Program-made: the position numbers and the translations under genes
The notes under the pieces: generated by a model
Database searches by the model: none
Told to the model about the DNA's origin: nothing
The model's input: the letters and a program-made list of their open reading frames with translations, nothing else
Part shown: in pieces, positions 26,829 to 34,797 of the stretch
How positions within the stretch are numbered: position 1 is the stretch's first letter
How the letters are laid out: each line of letters starts with the position of its first letter
Assembly: GCF_004792685.1 (NCBI RefSeq)
Contig: NZ_SRXT01000003.1
Span: 248,001 to 312,000 of the forward strand
Length of the DNA: 64,000 bases
Direction: 5' to 3'
Origin: Sphingomonas gei
GTDB lineage: Bacteria > Pseudomonadota > Alphaproteobacteria > Sphingomonadales > Sphingomonadaceae

Positions 26829-29800
26829 GATGCAGTCGCCGAAGCCGCAACGCTGGTCAACGCGATCTCGCCGGCAATCGGCACGCGCCAGCCGGTGTCC
26901 GGGCCGGCCAATGTCACGTCGACTCGCTGTATCGAGCGCACCTCCGGCTGCGCCCGGAGAAAGCGCGCGATCGCGGCGCGGACGTGATCGGCATCGGCGG
27001 CGTCGTCCAGATCCATGCTCGGCTCGGCCCCGGGCGTCAGCAAGGCGATAAGCGCGGTCTGGATGGGTTCGAGGTCAAACCGGTCGAGCACGAGGCAAGC
27101 CGTCACGTCGACGCCGACATAGACGGGATCGACCACCGCGATGCGCGCAAACGGACTTGCCAGCCCGGCGATGCGGTCGGCGATGGCGGCGCGCAGCTGC
27201 GGCGCTGCCGTTGGTCGCGGCCAAGCGCCGGCGCCGAGGGCGGGGATCACTATCACCGTTATTTCACTCGCCATCGTCTCCCGCGCGGGATCGCCTTCGC
27301 CCAAGACGCGTACCTGGGCGATGTCGGGGAATTCGGAGAGCACGAGCCGTTCCACATCCCAGGCGGAGGCGGCGCGGGCTCGGTGGCGGGTGCGTTCGGC
27401 GGTGCGCGCCCGCAGCATCGCCGGCGCTTCAGGCGGCCGACCGCCCGCGCTGTCGACTGGCTGAATCACGCCGGCCAGCCCAGGAAGCCGTGCCACCGTG
27501 CCCGCCGGGATCGGAGCCATCGCCGTTTCGCTGCCGTCGACCAGCCGAGTCGCCGAGACGGCGTCGGGCAGGATCGCGACAATCGCCGGCGGGGCATCTG
27601 CGGCCCCGAAGCGCAACCGCAGCGAGAAAGGTCGCGCCATGTCTTCAGGAACGTCGATCCGCAGCACGCCCGTGGCGGCGAAACCGTGGGTCTCGTCGGC
27701 GAGCAAAGCGTCGGGCGGAAGCGGCTGCCAGCCTGTGGCGGCGCGATAGCTCCATGACGGACGGTGGCCGACGCCGGTGCCCGCGAGCTGCACGAGCAGC
27801 GCCAGCACGTCGCGCGCGCGAACGCCGTCGAAGCAAAGGTCCAGAGTCAGCCCTTGTGGCGGGGCGGGAAACAGCATGGCGCCGCGCAATGGCAGCGCGG
27901 TCGCCGTCTCGAACGTCTCCGCATGATGGAAGGTCAGGTCCTGCGCCTCGATCGTGCGGGCGTAGTCGAGCGCAATTCTCGAGAGCAGGGGCTGGAAGGG
28001 CGGATTGGGGAGCAGCACGATCGCGGGCGGCGGAGCGTCGGCCTCGACGCGCTCCAGGCCTTCGACATTGCGCAGGATCCTGGCGGGGAACCCCAGGATC
28101 GCACGCAGCAGACGCCTGAAAAAACCGGGCCGGGGGAGCGGCGCTTCGCCGCGGGCGATCGCCTCGGTTGCGTATTGGACGTTGGCGGCATGGAGCGAAT
28201 GGCCGAAGCCGTAGATCGGGCCGCCCAAAGTCACGCAGATATGATCAGGCAGTTTGCTACCCACGTCGGGCATGGCAGCGGCGGCGAACCACGAGCCGGG
28301 CGCTAGCGGGCCGCGCTCGGGCGTGAGCGCCGGCGCGGGCTCGAAATCGGTGCCGAATATGTCGGGCGGCGAGGCTGCGGCTACCGGCGGCGCGCTGCCC
28401 AGGCTCGCCGGCGCGAACAGCGGCAGTCGATGCGACGCGTCCCAACCGGGCACCGGGGCGGTGAGTGTGGCGGTGAATGTGGAATTGTCGAAAGGGGGCC
28501 AGTCGAACAATGCCCCGCGCGCGTCGACGACATATCCCTGGTAATAGCTCGCGAACCCGCCGTCCCCAGGCGGCAGACCGGCCCAATCGAGACGCAGGAC
28601 GAGACGATCGAGCGGCGGTCCCGCAAGCGCCGGGTGATCGATGCGAAGCCAGCCGCCGGGAACGGGCGGCGTGCCGAAGGGTGCCGCTGCCGTAACGCTT
28701 GCCGGGCCGGAAGGCGTGCGGACGTGGATGTCGGGCACGTCCTTGACTGCAAGCGAGAGGCGCGCATCGCGAATGCGGGCATCCATCCGGCCGCCGTGAA
28801 GGGTGAGACGCAGGGCCGGAGAAGGCGGTGCGTCGGCTCCGTCCAGGCAAGCTGCCAGTTCGGGAAGATCTGAAGGGAGGACGAAGTCGACCCGCAATGT
28901 GCCCGCGTCGAACGCGGCATCGGCAAAAGGAACCGCCAACCAGCCCGTCGCCGTCGAGACACTTACCTCGATCCTTCCGCCGGTCGCGGCATCTTTCCCG
29001 TCGAGATCGAGTTCCAGCGTGATTCGCCGGGTCCCGCCGCGCAGCGCGAGCAACGGCGTGGCGAACATTGCATGGGCCGCGAAGGCGTCGCCGGGAACGG
29101 AAGCTGCGATGCCGAACCCCGGCTCGCCGAGGCTTCCATCCGGGCCAGCCTCGAACCGGACTATTGTCGCGTCCGGTAGCCACAGCCGCGCCTCGCGCAG
29201 CATCGAGCCGGTGACGGCGAGTGTGGTGTCGGTGGCGAAGACGATCGGCTTGCCGCCCTTATCCTTGCCGGCCGGTACCAAAGTGCCCTGCGGCAGCGCC
29301 GGCCGCCCGCCGGGCTTGGGCACCAGCGCCAGCAACAGGCGATCGGGTCGCGCCTCTGCCGGGACGGCATGGAGCAGAACATGCTGATAATAGTCGATCC
29401 ACTGCTCCGGAATCCGGTTCAGCAATTCGCGCACATGGCCGAATATCCGAGCGAATGCGATCGTCAACGCCGGATGCGCACTGTGATCGCCGGTGCGCAG
29501 CGACGCTTCGAACGCGTCCGCGGCGCGACGTCCGAGCGCGCGCATTTCCTCGACGAACCCCTCGACGGCATCGGCGAGCTCGCTCAGCATCCGATCCGCC
29601 CAGGCGCGCTCGACTGCCTCCGCCACGCCGCGCGCTTCGCCTTCGAGCATCGCCCGGCGCCATGGCCGCATTGCGACGTCCCAGCGCTCGTGGCGAAAGC
29701 GTTGGCTCAGCTCGACTTCCTCGATCGCCGCGACGTGATCGACCAGCCGCTGCAGTTGCGGCCCCAGCACGCGCTCGATGACTTCTTCGGCGAGCCGCCG

Positions 29801-30223
29801 GATCGATTGTCCGCGCAGGACGCCGCCCAGGTCGGCGGGCGCCAGCCACGCATCCAGATCGTCGGCGAAGCATAGACATGCTTCCACCAGCCGAGTCAGC
29901 AGCACCTCGTTCTCGCGCGGGCTGCCGCCGCGTCGCGCTTCCTCCAGCACGCGGTCCACGGGTTCGGCGTGCGACTCGATTTCCGCAGTGACGAGCAATG
30001 CGAGGACGAAGCTCGGGTCGGCGAGCAGGATTCGCCGCCAATTGCCGTCGACCTCGCCGGCATCATCGTGAAAGGGGATGTCGGCGGCGGATCGCGCGAT
30101 ATCGGTGAGCAGTTCGGGCAGCCCGCGCGCATCGAGGCGGGCATTCTCGGACAGGAAGGCAAGCGGCGCGCGGCCGGCCTGGCGCGCCCAGCGCGTGATC
30201 AACCGCGCGCGCGGCGCGCTCAC
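26822..30223 (-). CDS. Large baseplate protein (Afp11-like)
   Basis: 1133 residues; the start overlaps the gp25 stop by 4 bases. The N-terminal 350 residues are helical and Arg/Glu-rich, the middle is a series of beta domains (for example LITGDLPELAAC-like and YYQGYVVDARGALFDWPPF), and the C-terminal 230 residues carry a baseplate J-like module (VERLVLSEFPDIAQVRVLGE, then ITVIVIPALGAG and VDPVYVGVDVTACLV). This architecture is that of Afp11/Pvc11 wedge proteins. With the 628-aa protein it would form the baseplate ring. Confidence 0.83.
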   Translation of the reverse strand: MSAPRARLITRWARQAGRAPLAFLSENARLDARGLPELLTDIARSAADIPFHDDAGEVDGNWRRILLADPSFVLALLVTAEIESHAEPVDRVLEEARRGGSPRENEVLLTRLVEACLCFADDLDAWLAPADLGGVLRGQSIRRLAEEVIERVLGPQLQRLVDHVAAIEEVELSQRFRHERWDVAMRPWRRAMLEGEARGVAEAVERAWADRMLSELADAVEGFVEEMRALGRRAADAFEASLRTGDHSAHPALTIAFARIFGHVRELLNRIPEQWIDYYQHVLLHAVPAEARPDRLLLALVPKPGGRPALPQGTLVPAGKDKGGKPIVFATDTTLAVTGSMLREARLWLPDATIVRFEAGPDGSLGEPGFGIAASVPGDAFAAHAMFATPLLALRGGTRRITLELDLDGKDAATGGRIEVSVSTATGWLAVPFADAAFDAGTLRVDFVLPSDLPELAACLDGADAPPSPALRLTLHGGRMDARIRDARLSLAVKDVPDIHVRTPSGPASVTAAAPFGTPPVPGGWLRIDHPALAGPPLDRLVLRLDWAGLPPGDGGFASYYQGYVVDARGALFDWPPFDNSTFTATLTAPVPGWDASHRLPLFAPASLGSAPPVAAASPPDIFGTDFEPAPALTPERGPLAPGSWFAAAAMPDVGSKLPDHICVTLGGPIYGFGHSLHAANVQYATEAIARGEAPLPRPGFFRRLLRAILGFPARILRNVEGLERVEADAPPPAIVLLPNPPFQPLLSRIALDYARTIEAQDLTFHHAETFETATALPLRGAMLFPAPPQGLTLDLCFDGVRARDVLALLVQLAGTGVGHRPSWSYRAATGWQPLPPDALLADETHGFAATGVLRIDVPEDMARPFSLRLRFGAADAPPAIVAILPDAVSATRLVDGSETAMAPIPAGTVARLPGLAGVIQPVDSAGGRPPEAPAMLRARTAERTRHRARAASAWDVERLVLSEFPDIAQVRVLGEGDPARETMASEITVIVIPALGAGAWPRPTAAPQLRAAIADRIAGLASPFARIAVVDPVYVGVDVTACLVLDRFDLEPIQTALIALLTPGAEPSMDLDDAADADHVRAAIARFLRAQPEVRSIQRVDVTLAGPDTGWRVPIAGEIALTSVAASATASW

Positions 30224-30651
30224 GGGCCTTCCACCAGCGTTCCCTCGTTCTTGTAGAAGGGGAAGACCAGATTGTTGCGGGTGTTGGTGGCGCGGACGCG
30301 ATAGTCCACGCCGATCAGCACCAGCGCCGGATCGCCGGCGTCGATCGTCGCGGTGACGTCGATCAGGTCGATGCGCGGCTCCCAGCGGACGATCGCCGTG
30401 GTGACCATCTCGCGCAGCTCGCTGAGCAGGCTCGCCGTCAGATCGGCGAAGACGAAGCGCGGCAGGTCGCAGCCGTAAGTGGGGACCATCACGCGCTCGC
30501 CCTGCGGCGTGGAAAGCAGGACGAACAGGCTCTGGCGGATGTCGGCATCGCCTTCCTCCATCTCGGTGCCGAGCGTCACCGACGAGACCCGCGGCGGAAA
30601 GCTCCAGCCGCGGCCGAGGAAGGAGGGGGGGTTAGCGGGAGGCATGTGCAT
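30220..30651 (-). CDS. gp25/GPW-like baseplate protein (Afp9-like)
   Basis: 143 residues (a start two codons later is possible). The gp25 fold motifs are visible: DADIRQSLFVLLSTPQGERV, then PTYGCDLPRFVFA and TAIVRWEPRIDLIDVTA. In T4 and Afp, gp25-like proteins initiate sheath polymerisation from the baseplate. The gene overlaps the next baseplate gene by 4 bases, but it is separated from the upstream PAAR gene by 141 bp containing an inverted repeat. Confidence 0.93.
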   Translation of the reverse strand: MHMPPANPPSFLGRGWSFPPRVSSVTLGTEMEEGDADIRQSLFVLLSTPQGERVMVPTYGCDLPRFVFADLTASLLSELREMVTTAIVRWEPRIDLIDVTATIDAGDPALVLIGVDYRVRATNTRNNLVFPFYKNEGTLVEGP

Positions 30652-30659
30652 CTCCCGCC

Positions 30660-30765
30660 GTCACCCCCGCGAAAGCGGTGGCCCATCTCCTGAAATATCC
30701 ACGAGCACAGCCGCCGTATACGGGGCGTAGCGCTGGAGATGGGGCCCCGCTTTCGCGGGGGTGAC
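30660..30765. repeat. REP-like 31-bp inverted repeat inside the operon
   Basis: Arms 30660-30690 and 30735-30765 match inversely at 29 of 31 positions, with a 44-bp spacer. Each arm contains the short hairpin CCCCCGCGAAAGCGG or its complement CCGCTTTCGCGGGGG. The pair fills the only large gap between the spike-tip and baseplate genes and is a clear insertion into an otherwise tightly overlapping operon. Confidence 0.8.
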
Positions 30766-30792
30766 GAAAGGGGGGCAGGGAGGCGGACACCT

Positions 30793-31092
30793 TCATCCCC
30801 CGATCAGCACGGTGGGCAGGCCGAGCACGATGCTGCCGCCATGCGCGCAAGCGTCGCCGATCCGCGCGGCGGGCATGCCGGCGATGATCACCGTCGCGGA
30901 TCCTTTGACGATAGTGTCCGGCGGGCCAACGCACACCGCCATGTCCCCGATCCGCGCCGCGGGCAGGCTGCCGATCAGCACGGTCGGCGCGCCCGGTCCG
31001 CTGATCGGCCCGCCGACATGCGGGATCGGCGGCACACCCGGCGTGACCATCGGGCAGGCGTGCATGTCGGTGAGGCGCGCGGCGGGCGGCAT
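30793..31092 (-). CDS. PAAR spike-tip protein (Afp10-like)
   Basis: 99 residues; the start overlaps the VgrG-like stop (TGATG). Four PAAR-type turns are visible (MPPAARLTDMHAC, GSLPAARIGDMAVC, GMPAARIGDACAHGG), with the Cys/His positions that hold the metal ion at the point of the spike. Glycine/proline-rich strands (GPISGPGAPTVLIG) make the small cone that caps a VgrG trimer. No C-terminal effector extension is present, so it is a plain tip. Confidence 0.93.
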   Translation of the reverse strand: MPPAARLTDMHACPMVTPGVPPIPHVGGPISGPGAPTVLIGSLPAARIGDMAVCVGPPDTIVKGSATVIIAGMPAARIGDACAHGGSIVLGLPTVLIGG

Positions 31093-32891
31093 CAGTTGAT
31101 CTTCACCAGCGCGCCGTTGACTTCGAGGATCGCGGCTGCCTTGAGCGAGCCCATCCCGTTGCTGGCGAGCGCGAGCTGGCCCGATGCGGTTGCTTCGATC
31201 TGCACTGCGCTGACGGCGCATTTGACTGCGGCCTTGACCGTCAGGTTGGCGCCGCAATCGATCGTCATGTTGGCGGCGGACTTGATCGTCATGTTGGCCG
31301 CGCTGATCAGGTCGACCGTATTGCTCTTCATCACCAATTTGTTGGCATTGGGATCGGTGACGGTGACCGTCCCCGCTTTGTCGTCGAGCTCGACGAAGCG
31401 CCCGCCGGGGGTGCTGACCTTGAGGGTCACGTCCTTGTCGTTGAAATTCACTTCCATCTTCGATCGGGTGACCAGCGCCTTGATGTCGTTGGGCTTGTTC
31501 GGCGTGTGGGTCGGCGCGCGGGGGCTCGAATAGACGCTGGCGAGGATTACGGCGCTGCCCGGATCCTCGTTCATGAAGCCGAGCACGACTTCGTCGCCGA
31601 CCTCCGGGAAGAACGACCAGCCGAACCCTTGCGAGGCATAAGGCTGGCCGAGCCGCGCCCAGATCGCATTGTCGGCATCGGTGAGCGGCAGCATCACCTG
31701 GATGCGGAAATCGCCGTTGGGGTCTTCGGCCACGGCCTTGACCTGACCGATGTGCAGCCCGCGGAGCGGCGGTGCGAGCCCGGCGGCGGGCGGATCGACG
31801 ATCTTGCCGTCGCGACTGGCGAAGCGCTCGGCGGGCATGCCAAGATCGGCGATCGTGTGCCAGTCGCCGCCGCGGATCAGATGGCGCACGCCGGTGACGA
31901 ACGCCTCGCCGTTGAAGCGCTCGCCGAGCCCCGCGAGGGTGACTTGCTTGCCCGGCTTGGCCAGCGCGCTGCCCTGGAATTTCACCGTTCCGGTGAATTG
32001 CGAGAGCTTGGCGCGCATCAGCGCCGCGGCCGACCATTTGCCGAGTTCGTCCTCGGAGCGCGATGCGCTGGTCTGCTGGACGAACGCATCGACGCCGAGC
32101 ACTTCGGCGAGCGCGGGTTGTTCGAGATTGCCGGGCACGGTCACGTCGGTGGTACCGGCGGGGCCCGCCGCGCTCAGGGCCTGATCCGAGTAGCTCCATG
32201 CACGGCTGTTCACCGCGCCGTCGCCGAGCTGGGCGATCGCATCGACTTGCGCGTCGAAGCTCAGGATCGAATCGCCATATTCGAGGGTAAGGACCGAACT
32301 TCCCCCCGCGGTGGGGTCGATCACCGCGACCTGCTTGTCTTCGACCACGACCAGGCACCCGCTCGCCTCCGCCCGGAGCAGCATCAGATCCCAGTCCGAT
32401 GCATGCGCCTGCACCATCGCCTCGACCTTGGTGGTGGCGGCTTTGTTGGTGCCCATGCTGCCGCCGTTCGCCGACACCAGAGCCGCGATCAGCGCCGCGT
32501 CGGTCGCCCGCTCGGTGACTGCGCTATGGCGGGCGAGCGTCATCTTGAGCAAGGGGTCGCTGGTCTCCACGACGAGCTGCGCCGAAGTCCCCGGCGCGAT
32601 CCGCAGCCCATGGCGCACCACCACGCCCTTGTGGATCACCGCCAGATCCGAGCCATAACCGGCAGACAGGACGATCTTCGCGCCCGGAATGAAGGTCTCG
32701 GCGTCGCTGAACGGAAATGTCTCGGTATCGGGCTGGCCGTCATAGAGCGTGATCCGCGCGCGGGGGATGCGATTGGCCTCCCACCAGATCTCTACCGAGG
32801 CGATCTGGTCGGTGTCGATCGTCTCATCGTCGGCGGTCAGCGCCAGCTTGACCGGGAGGCCGGTCTTCGAAGCGGGGGAGACCGCGTTCAC
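31092..32891 (-). CDS. VgrG-like spike protein (Afp8-like)
   Basis: 599 residues from a GTG overlapping the LysM gene stop. The first 350 residues correspond to the gp27-like hub; the OB-fold (GQVKAVAEDPNGDFRIQVML, then WSFFPEVGDEVVLGFMNEDP) is conserved with VgrG and gp5. The C-terminal 130 residues form the beta-helical needle with regular MKSNTVDLISAANMTIKSAA-like repeats, ending in NGALVKIN. No lysozyme or enzymatic domain is fused. It forms the central spike that punctures the target membrane. Confidence 0.93.
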   Translation of the reverse strand: MNAVSPASKTGLPVKLALTADDETIDTDQIASVEIWWEANRIPRARITLYDGQPDTETFPFSDAETFIPGAKIVLSAGYGSDLAVIHKGVVVRHGLRIAPGTSAQLVVETSDPLLKMTLARHSAVTERATDAALIAALVSANGGSMGTNKAATTKVEAMVQAHASDWDLMLLRAEASGCLVVVEDKQVAVIDPTAGGSSVLTLEYGDSILSFDAQVDAIAQLGDGAVNSRAWSYSDQALSAAGPAGTTDVTVPGNLEQPALAEVLGVDAFVQQTSASRSEDELGKWSAAALMRAKLSQFTGTVKFQGSALAKPGKQVTLAGLGERFNGEAFVTGVRHLIRGGDWHTIADLGMPAERFASRDGKIVDPPAAGLAPPLRGLHIGQVKAVAEDPNGDFRIQVMLPLTDADNAIWARLGQPYASQGFGWSFFPEVGDEVVLGFMNEDPGSAVILASVYSSPRAPTHTPNKPNDIKALVTRSKMEVNFNDKDVTLKVSTPGGRFVELDDKAGTVTVTDPNANKLVMKSNTVDLISAANMTIKSAANMTIDCGANLTVKAAVKCAVSAVQIEATASGQLALASNGMGSLKAAAILEVNGALVKIN

Positions 32892-33580
32892 CGCCCGGCC
32901 TGCGCGATCGGCGGGAAGAGTAGCGACCGGCCGGGCTCGAGCGTGCGGAAATCGTCGAGCCGATTATGGTCGGCGACCGCGAGATAATAGCGGCTGTCGC
33001 CATAGATGCGGTGGCACAGCAAGGGCAGCGTATCGCCGGCGAGCACGGTCACGACATGCGTCATGTCGGGCGAGCTGAGCTTCTGCGCGGCGCGACCGTC
33101 GGTATTGTCGTGATAGCCGAGAAAGGTCGCCTTGACCTTGGCGCGCAGCGCGGTGCCGTCGGGGGCGAACAGCGTGTAATCGATCCCCATCGTCTTGAGC
33201 CGCCCCTTGAACAACAGGCTGCCCCAGGCGAGCTGGACGTAATTGGGCGAATGGATCGCGCCGTTGATCTCGTAGATCAGCCGTTTGAGGTCGGCGAGCT
33301 GCTCGTCGACCGACTTGGTCGGTGCGTCGGGCACCGTGCCGGTGCCATCGAATATCAGAGCGAGCTCGAGCGCTTCGCCCTTGTCGCGGTTGAACACCAC
33401 TTTCTTGCCGGTGCCGCCGGCGCCCTGCTGCTTGGTGTAGCAGACCCCCATCGCCTGCGAATATTGGTCGGGGTTGATCATCACCTTGATCGGATTGGGC
33501 CGGGTCCTGGCCTGGCTGTTGAAGCCGGGATCGGCGAAACCGGTGATGGTCAGCTTGTCGAGGCCGCCCTTGCCCGCCAT
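32888..33580 (-). CDS. LysM-containing baseplate adaptor (Afp7-like)
   Basis: 230 residues from the ATG at 33580. The N-terminal 175 residues are the tail-adaptor domain (NPDQYSQAMGVCYTKQQGAG, LKRLIYEINGAIHSPNYVQLAWG), and residues about 180-225 are a LysM motif (HVVTVLAGDTLPLLCHRIYG, then LEPGRSLLFPP). In eCIS and phage tails this protein links the last tube ring to the spike hub. It sits 1 base after the DUF5908 stop and overlaps the spike gene by 3-4 bases. Confidence 0.92.
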   Translation of the reverse strand: MAGKGGLDKLTITGFADPGFNSQARTRPNPIKVMINPDQYSQAMGVCYTKQQGAGGTGKKVVFNRDKGEALELALIFDGTGTVPDAPTKSVDEQLADLKRLIYEINGAIHSPNYVQLAWGSLLFKGRLKTMGIDYTLFAPDGTALRAKVKATFLGYHDNTDGRAAQKLSSPDMTHVVTVLAGDTLPLLCHRIYGDSRYYLAVADHNRLDDFRTLEPGRSLLFPPIAQAGR

Positions 33581-33581
33581 C

Positions 33582-33785
33582 TCACCACTCCGAACGGCGC
33601 GCGAGTTCGGCGAGCACCGCCTCGACGCAGCGTTCGACCAAAGCCGCCTGCTTGTCCTCTTCATCGCCTTCGTCGTCGCAGTCGCACAGGTCCATGATCG
33701 AGCGCGGGCCGCTCGGTTCGTCCGCCTCGCCGGGATCCTCGGCGACGCGCATCTGGATGGCGATCTGGCGAATCTCGAGCGGCAT
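33582..33785 (-). CDS. DUF5908 small protein of the injection system (Afp6-like position)
   Basis: 67 residues, hidden inside a longer antisense-free frame. The ATG at 33785 overlaps the second tube gene stop (TGATG) and the stop lies 1 base before the LysM gene, so it is fully embedded in the operon. The N-terminus MPLEIRQIAIQMRV matches the DUF5908 family, short proteins seen between tube and LysM genes in many eCIS loci. The middle is very acidic (DLCDCDDEGDEEDKQ). Function is unknown; a tube-hub chaperone or assembly role is a guess. Confidence 0.85.
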   Translation of the reverse strand: MPLEIRQIAIQMRVAEDPGEADEPSGPRSIMDLCDCDDEGDEEDKQAALVERCVEAVLAELARRSEW

Positions 33786-34306
33786 CAGGCGGCCTGCGGA
33801 AAGTTCTGACGCTGAAAGAACTGATAGCTGAGCTCGACGGTCTCGATCAGCACGTCGTTGCCCATCGCATTGAGCGGGGTGTGCTCCCAGCGCAGCGGAT
33901 AGGCGCCGAACACATCCCACGCGACGAGCGGCTGGCGCTTCTCGTTGATGAGCTTGATCCCGATCGTCTTGCGGCCGCCGCCGCGTTGCTGGACCAGCCC
34001 GCCCGACAGCGCGTGCGACACCCATCCGCCGAAGGGCGATTTCTGCGTCACCACGCCGCGCTTGAGCACGAGGTTCGAATATTTGGTGCGGGTCGGCAGG
34101 CGGTGGACGAAGCGGTTCTGCCCGCCCTCGACCACGTCTTCGGTCTCGAACTGGACTTCGAGCCCCGACACTTCCTGGAAGCTGGTGTCGCTCTCCGCGC
34201 CGTCGATATCGACGCGGAAGGCGAACGCAGGCGGCGGCACATAGACGCTGTCGGTGCGCAGCGGCCGTTCGCGCGGATCCTTGGTGGGGGCGGCGGGCGG
34301 CGGCAT
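33785..34306 (-). CDS. Second tail-tube protein (gp19-like)
   Basis: 173 residues; the ATG overlaps the first tube gene stop (TGATG). The gp19/Hcp-type beta barrel shows as FRVDIDGAESDTSFQEVSGL, YSNLVLKRGVVTQKSPFGGW, and KTIGIKLINEKRQPLVAW with the final VELSYQFFQRQNF strand. A 22-residue Pro-rich N-terminal extension distinguishes it from the first tube. In Afp-type systems the second tube paralogue (Afp5-like) forms the ring nearest the baseplate; that role is inferred here. Confidence 0.92.
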   Translation of the reverse strand: MPPPAAPTKDPRERPLRTDSVYVPPPAFAFRVDIDGAESDTSFQEVSGLEVQFETEDVVEGGQNRFVHRLPTRTKYSNLVLKRGVVTQKSPFGGWVSHALSGGLVQQRGGGRKTIGIKLINEKRQPLVAWDVFGAYPLRWEHTPLNAMGNDVLIETVELSYQFFQRQNFPQAA

Positions 34307-34761
34307 CAGGCGGCCTTCACCGCCAGCGTCTCGTAAGCGAGCTCGAGCGTCTCGATCGCGACTTCGCTGGCGTCGGACTTCATGTCGGTCGCCTGCATCT
34401 TGACCGGGAAGGCATTGGTGAGCGTCCAAGTCATCATCGGCGACGCCTTCTCGTTGAGCAGGTTGATGATCACCGTGCGGCGCTTGATGATGTTGAGCTG
34501 AGTCTCGTTGAACCAGTCCCAGAAGATCGAATCCTTGGTGAACACGCCCTTCTTGAGCGTGACGTTGCCGACGCTGCGCAGCCCCGGCATCTTGATCGGC
34601 GAAAAGACCGCGCTGTCGCCGTGGCGATATTCGATCGCCTTGGCCTCGCTCTCGAGCCCGCTGATCTCCGAAAAGCCCTGGGTCTTGCCGTCGCCGAGAT
34701 CGATGTTGAAATAGAATTTGGGAAGCGGCCAGACTTCGTCCTGTGCAGTGCCGTCAGCCAT
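34306..34761 (-). CDS. Main tail-tube protein (gp19-like)
   Basis: 151 residues with AGGAGC upstream of the ATG. Core strands are FYFNIDLGDGKTQGFSEISG, VTLKKGVFTKDSIFWDWFNE and RTVIINLLNEKASPMMTWTL, ending with ETLELAYETLAVKAA. This is the standard inner-tube protein stacking as hexamers inside the sheath. It follows the sheath gene with a 36-bp gap carrying its own ribosome site, consistent with high expression. Confidence 0.95.
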   Translation of the reverse strand: MADGTAQDEVWPLPKFYFNIDLGDGKTQGFSEISGLESEAKAIEYRHGDSAVFSPIKMPGLRSVGNVTLKKGVFTKDSIFWDWFNETQLNIIKRRTVIINLLNEKASPMMTWTLTNAFPVKMQATDMKSDASEVAIETLELAYETLAVKAA

Positions 34762-34797
34762 GATCTGCTCCTGTTTCTAGGGTTGGGGGCGGGCGTC

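Noticed and set aside
31506..32987. 493-codon open frame opposite the VgrG-like gene
   Set aside because: Arg/His/Asp-rich with no motif, and the opposite strand has a well-supported spike gene.
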